Of a DNA stretch of 38,700 nt, positions 35,140 to 38,700 are shown in pieces; positions within the stretch are counted from its first letter, which is position 1, and every line of letters starts with the position of its first letter. The notes under the pieces are model-generated. The model was given only the letters and a program-made list of their open reading frames with translations. It ran no database searches and was not told the DNA's origin. A program made the translations under genes and the position numbers. Source of the DNA: Candidatus Woesearchaeota archaeon (GTDB taxonomy: Archaea > Nanobdellota > Nanobdellia > Woesearchaeales > SM23-78); assembly GCA_016933095.1 (NCBI GenBank), contig JAFGBP010000068.1, positions 1 to 38,700 on the forward strand, read 5' to 3'.

Positions 35140-36390
35140 TTATCCTCCCTGTTTCATCCTTAAGAGCTCATCGTATACTTCAATGCATTTGTGAGCAGGA
35201 GTATCCCAAGTCATGCTCCTAACCTCCAGCGAGCCGTGCTGCTTCAGCTGGTGGTTAAGTGCCTGGTAATGAAGGACTGCAAGTATCTTGTTCGCGATGT
35301 CATTCACGTCCCAGAAATCAACTTTCAACACGTGATTCAATACTTCTGAAACGCCTGACTGCTTTGAGATTATGGCCGGCGTGTCTTGGGCCATAGCCTC
35401 GAGAGGGACGATTCCGAAGGGTTCAGAGACTGAAGGCATGACAAAACAGTCGGCAATCTTGTTCAGTTTTGACACTTCCTCACGGCTTACAAATCCTGGG
35501 AAGATGAACTTATTCGCCATGCCAAGCTGAGCAACCCTCTCAATCATCCTTGGAAGCATGTCACCTGTACCCGCGAGTATGAACTTGACATTCGGGTCGT
35601 AATCAAGCACCTTCCTCGCAGCCTCGACAAAATAGTCAGGCCCCTTCTGGAGAGTGACTCTGCCCACGAAGAGCACGATTTTATCCGTCTCCTTGATCTT
35701 GGAAGCATCATGATAGGCGTTGTGGTCGGCAGGCTCTGCGGCGTTGTACACAACTCTTATCTTTCCTTCTGGCACGCCATAGTGGTGCACGAGCTGGTTC
35801 TTGATCCTGTTGCTCACGACAATTACGAGGTCGGCTGCGTGCATGCCTTCCCGCTCCATGTCATAGACCCTTTGGTCCACTCCTGCACCTCCTGTCTTGT
35901 CAAACTCTGTTATGTGAACGTGAACAATCATCGGCTTGCCGCTCGCTTTCTTTGCGGCGATGGCTGCCGGGAAGGTCCAGTGATCGTGCGCGTGGATCAC
36001 GTCGAAATCCTCGAACTGCGCAATCAGTTTGACCTTCTCTGCGAACATGTGCACTTCTTGGAAGATGTTGGGGCCGTACAGCGCCTTTGCACGCTTGTCC
36101 GAGGGAAGGCTTGCCAGGTATTTCCTGTAGTCTTCCTCGTAGCTGCCTGGGGTCGAGTAGACGCCAAGAAGCGAGCTTATCTCATGGAGCTTGAACCTCA
36201 TCGCAGGGAAGATATTGTCTGCGATGAGTATCTTCATGTAGTCGCTTCTTAGCATGCGCGGTCCGAAGGGCATCACGTACGTGACTTCTGTCCCCTGCTG
36301 GCATAAGGCGCGGGTCAGGTGATAGCACACCATCCCCACACCTCCTGCAAAAAACGGAGGGAACTCCCAACCTAACATCAATACTTTCAT
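35140..36390 (-). CDS. GT4 family glycosyltransferase
   Basis: MKVLMLGWEFPPFFAGGVGMVCYHL, VIHAHDHWTFPAAIAAKK, LFVGRVTLQKGPDYF, PSVSEPFGIVPLEAMAQDTPAII. Confidence 0.9.
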   Translation of the reverse strand: MKVLMLGWEFPPFFAGGVGMVCYHLTRALCQQGTEVTYVMPFGPRMLRSDYMKILIADNIFPAMRFKLHEISSLLGVYSTPGSYEEDYRKYLASLPSDKRAKALYGPNIFQEVHMFAEKVKLIAQFEDFDVIHAHDHWTFPAAIAAKKASGKPMIVHVHITEFDKTGGAGVDQRVYDMEREGMHAADLVIVVSNRIKNQLVHHYGVPEGKIRVVYNAAEPADHNAYHDASKIKETDKIVLFVGRVTLQKGPDYFVEAARKVLDYDPNVKFILAGTGDMLPRMIERVAQLGMANKFIFPGFVSREEVSKLNKIADCFVMPSVSEPFGIVPLEAMAQDTPAIISKQSGVSEVLNHVLKVDFWDVNDIANKILAVLHYQALNHQLKQHGSLEVRSMTWDTPAHKCIEVYDELLRMKQGG

Positions 36391-37013
36391 CTCGCCTCTT
36401 TTTCCCAGAAGGGAGTTAGGATTTGTCAAATCAGGGATTTTTTGAAAAAACCATTCCTGAATCTGGATTCCTGAAACCTCAAAATCTAAGTTCTGAAGCT
36501 CTTCTCCTTTCTTTGGAATACCTCTTCTTTTTGTTTTTTTTGCTGAAAATATTTTTCTTGAAATTAATCGGAAAATCTCTCGGATTCACTCAATCCATAT
36601 TTTCCAGGCGCTCTATGCAGGCAGTCCTCTATCTGGCGAGTGGTTTATCTAGCTGAGAATAGCCAGAGCTCTAGCTCGTAAGATCGTATTTTGAACTTGT
36701 TTGTTCTGCACATACCCACCTGGGAAAAATTTTTTGTTTTCTTGGATTTTTCCCGGAATTATTTTTTTGAATAATTCCTTGCATGGATTGTTGTAATCCT
36801 GCTTTATAAATTTTCCTAAATTCAAGCAGGAAAATCACGAGAAAGGTATTTTATGCTGAATATGCGGAAATTTGTGCGGAAATTTGATTTGACGTGAAAA
36901 TAGCAACAAAAATTAAGAGTGCATAGCAAGAAAATAATTTAAAAAGTATTTAAATTACATAATAATTAATCTATTGGAAAGATTTATATAAAACCATCTC
37001 CATAAAAGACCAA

Positions 37014-37745
37014 ATGGAACTAGAAGACATTTTCTCAAAAAACAAGTGGGCCACAATACAGGCGCTAGCTCAAGGCCCGGCATCAGCCAGTGAGATAGCC
37101 CAAAAAACAGGCCAAAGCACAGCCAACACACTCATCCAACTCCAGCTTCTGGAAGCTTCACAGATCATAAAGAAAGTGAAGAACCCAAACACAAAGGATA
37201 TGACAACCGAAAAGAAAGAAAGCCTGAAAAGCAAGGAACAAACCAAGACAAAAAACACGGGCCCAGGAAAGCCAAAGACCCGCTACGAACTGATCCAAGA
37301 AGTAGTCATGGTATCAATCGTTCGACCAGGACTAGCCGCGAAAAAGATCCTGAAAATCAAGGAAATGGACCCGTTCCAAGAGATCACATTCCACATCCAA
37401 GCCACTTGCCCTGAAAACTTCTACCCAATAGCCCAATACTGCTGCAAGGGATCAATACCGCGGAAAGCAGAGACCATAGCCTTCCTGAAAGCTGAAGGGA
37501 ACGAAGTCGAGCTCTTCATCATCACGGACAACTTGGATGAAATCAGGAAGAACTACAGCCAATTCACAGCAGAGGATATCAAGGGAAAAACCAAAAAGAT
37601 TATAAGCTGGAGCCACAATAGGAAGGAGATAGAGGAAGGGTTAGGAAGAGGAGAAGAGTACTTTGTGGATCTTGTAAAGAACTCAAGGATTCTCCTGGAC
37701 CAGAAGTCGTACTTATCAGAACTCAAGAAAAGATTGAAAGGTTAA
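37014..37745 (+). CDS. Winged-helix regulator-like protein with C-terminal domain
   Basis: WATIQALAQGPASASEIAQKTGQSTANTLIQLQLLEASQIIKKV; TATA gatttatataaaa upstream. Confidence 0.7.
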   Translation: MELEDIFSKNKWATIQALAQGPASASEIAQKTGQSTANTLIQLQLLEASQIIKKVKNPNTKDMTTEKKESLKSKEQTKTKNTGPGKPKTRYELIQEVVMVSIVRPGLAAKKILKIKEMDPFQEITFHIQATCPENFYPIAQYCCKGSIPRKAETIAFLKAEGNEVELFIITDNLDEIRKNYSQFTAEDIKGKTKKIISWSHNRKEIEEGLGRGEEYFVDLVKNSRILLDQKSYLSELKKRLKG

Positions 37746-37752
37746 CTGTGAA

Positions 37753-38079
37753 ATGAACAAGCTCAAAGGATTCATAGAACACCTCGACGAGAGCGAACTT
37801 CGTTTTGTGAAGAGGTTCATTGAGAAAGGAGAGGCGCTGAAGCTCGTTGACCAGAAGATAGTCGAGAAGAGGAGCGAAGAGTGGAACAGGATATGCCCTG
37901 TTTGCAACTCGCTCATCTCAAATGACAGCATAACGCTCATATTCGGACCTGAGGATTTCCGCAAGAAGGCTTCTTTTTGCGCGACCGACTGCCTTGAATA
38001 CTTCATACAGAAGCTAAAGCAGAACAAGAACGATAGCATCCAAAAAGTGGAGGGAGAGATCAATGAACACCGACCTTAA
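37753..38079 (+). CDS. Small protein with CPxC...C..C putative zinc site
   Basis: NRICPVCNSLISNDS...ASFCATDCLEYFI. Confidence 0.65.
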   Translation: MNKLKGFIEHLDESELRFVKRFIEKGEALKLVDQKIVEKRSEEWNRICPVCNSLISNDSITLIFGPEDFRKKASFCATDCLEYFIQKLKQNKNDSIQKVEGEINEHRP

Positions 38080-38419
38080 GAAAAGCCTTGAATTAAGGCA
38101 GGAGAACCTGATATTCTTGCTGAAGAACAAGAAGGAGCAGCTCGAACTCGAGAAGCAGCATCAGATATACGGCGCCATCAAAGAAATAGATTATATTCTA
38201 AGGATGATGAAATACAGCAGCGAAGAAGATGACTACGAGCCAAGCTACGTGACGACGTCAAATCCTCGGAGCGCTGCCGAGGAGATGTACCGCGAAGACC
38301 CTCGCCAACAGATAGTCATGGAACAGCAGCAGAGCTCCCAAAAAGTGATGCCCGTCCAGGAGAGGACAAGGAAGTTAGGGATCCCGATAAGGATAAAGTT
38401 CAGAAAGAACGTGTCTTAG
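38063..38419 (+). CDS. Small coiled-coil hypothetical protein
   Basis: 118-aa ORF overlapping the preceding gene by 17 nt; KKSLELRQENLIFLLKNKKEQLELEKQHQIYGAIKEIDYIL. Confidence 0.65.
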   Translation: MNTDLKKSLELRQENLIFLLKNKKEQLELEKQHQIYGAIKEIDYILRMMKYSSEEDDYEPSYVTTSNPRSAAEEMYREDPRQQIVMEQQQSSQKVMPVQERTRKLGIPIRIKFRKNVS

Positions 38420-38552
38420 ACCGCATGTATATCTTACCATAGCGGTATTCTAATTGCTTATGAGTCCAAGTGTTGGTCTTCTCGTCGAGCTCTACGAAGT
38501 TGTAGATCCTGACGTCTTCTGTCTTGCTCTCATTAAGAGTCAATAGCTGCAA
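38400..38552 (-). CDS. Unlisted small ORF (50 aa), hypothetical protein
   Basis: TTG start preceded by gggtgat and a TATA-like ctttaaatac ~40 nt upstream; (M)QLLTLNESKTEDVRIYNFVELDEKTNTWTHKQLEYRYGKIYMRSKTRSF*. Confidence 0.55.
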   Translation of the reverse strand: MQLLTLNESKTEDVRIYNFVELDEKTNTWTHKQLEYRYGKIYMRSKTRSF

Positions 38553-38645
38553 TGTATCACCCTACCCGTTCTTTTCCCTGAAGAGAGGAGTATTTAAAGG
38601 TTTTGAAAAGTTTGAGGGTGCGTTCAAAATCTTAATAATTAAATA

Positions 38646-38693
38646 CCCGCACCAGCCATAAGGCTGGTTGCGGGGGTGGGAGTGTACCCCACC
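38646..38693 (+). other. Two consecutive strong hairpins at the window edge, possible truncated structured RNA
   Basis: CCCGCA-CCAGCC-ATAA-GGCTGG-t-TGCGGG, then GGTGGG-AGTGTAc-CCCACC. Confidence 0.4.
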
Positions 38694-38700
38694 ATGATTA

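Noticed and set aside
36423-36656. 77-aa ORF between the GT4 gene and the winged-helix gene
   Set aside because: Phe/Leu-rich translation of AT-rich intergenic DNA; no promoter or family signal.
1-38700. CRISPR arrays, cas genes, transposases or integrases
   Set aside because: No regularly spaced repeats with unique spacers and no such protein motifs were seen; the 9-bp array at 2272-2307 is too short and contiguous.

Overview
Archaeal-looking window: TATA-box promoters, leaderless or short-leader genes, an intron-containing tRNA, and a gene repertoire that suggests a DPANN/Woesearchaeota-like lineage (taxonomy is inference). From left to right it contains: (i) a surface-protein block with two large cadherin/Ig-like membrane proteins, three tandem ~45-aa ribbon-helix-helix (RHH) genes missed by the ORF track, a soluble paralogue of one receptor's cytosolic tail, and MoxR ATPase, DUF58 and BatA-like VWA genes; (ii) PAP2-like and AlaE-like membrane proteins, then an intron-containing tRNA-Thr(TGT) flanked by duplicated tRNA fragments and a HicB/HicA pair; (iii) a cation/proton antiporter, a 2TM K+ channel, a MarR-like regulator and a MacB-type ABC exporter with two permeases; (iv) GMP reductase, a ferritin-like protein, a radical SAM protein and an AI-2E-family permease; (v) a glycogen cluster (debranching enzyme, nucleotidyltransferase, GalT-like, GT3 glycogen synthase, two DUF5752 proteins, GH57, GT4); (vi) a winged-helix regulator and small proteins, including an unlisted 50-aa ORF. 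The most unusual signals are non-coding. The first is a dispersed family of ~88-100 nt structured intergenic elements (at least four copies plus one truncated at the window start). They share sequence blocks, and their terminal GTGCC..GGCAC stem changes in a compensatory way between copies. The second is a set of short perfect triloop palindromes, concentrated in the tRNA intron and flanks and in a 110-nt multi-hairpin element between the two ABC permease genes.
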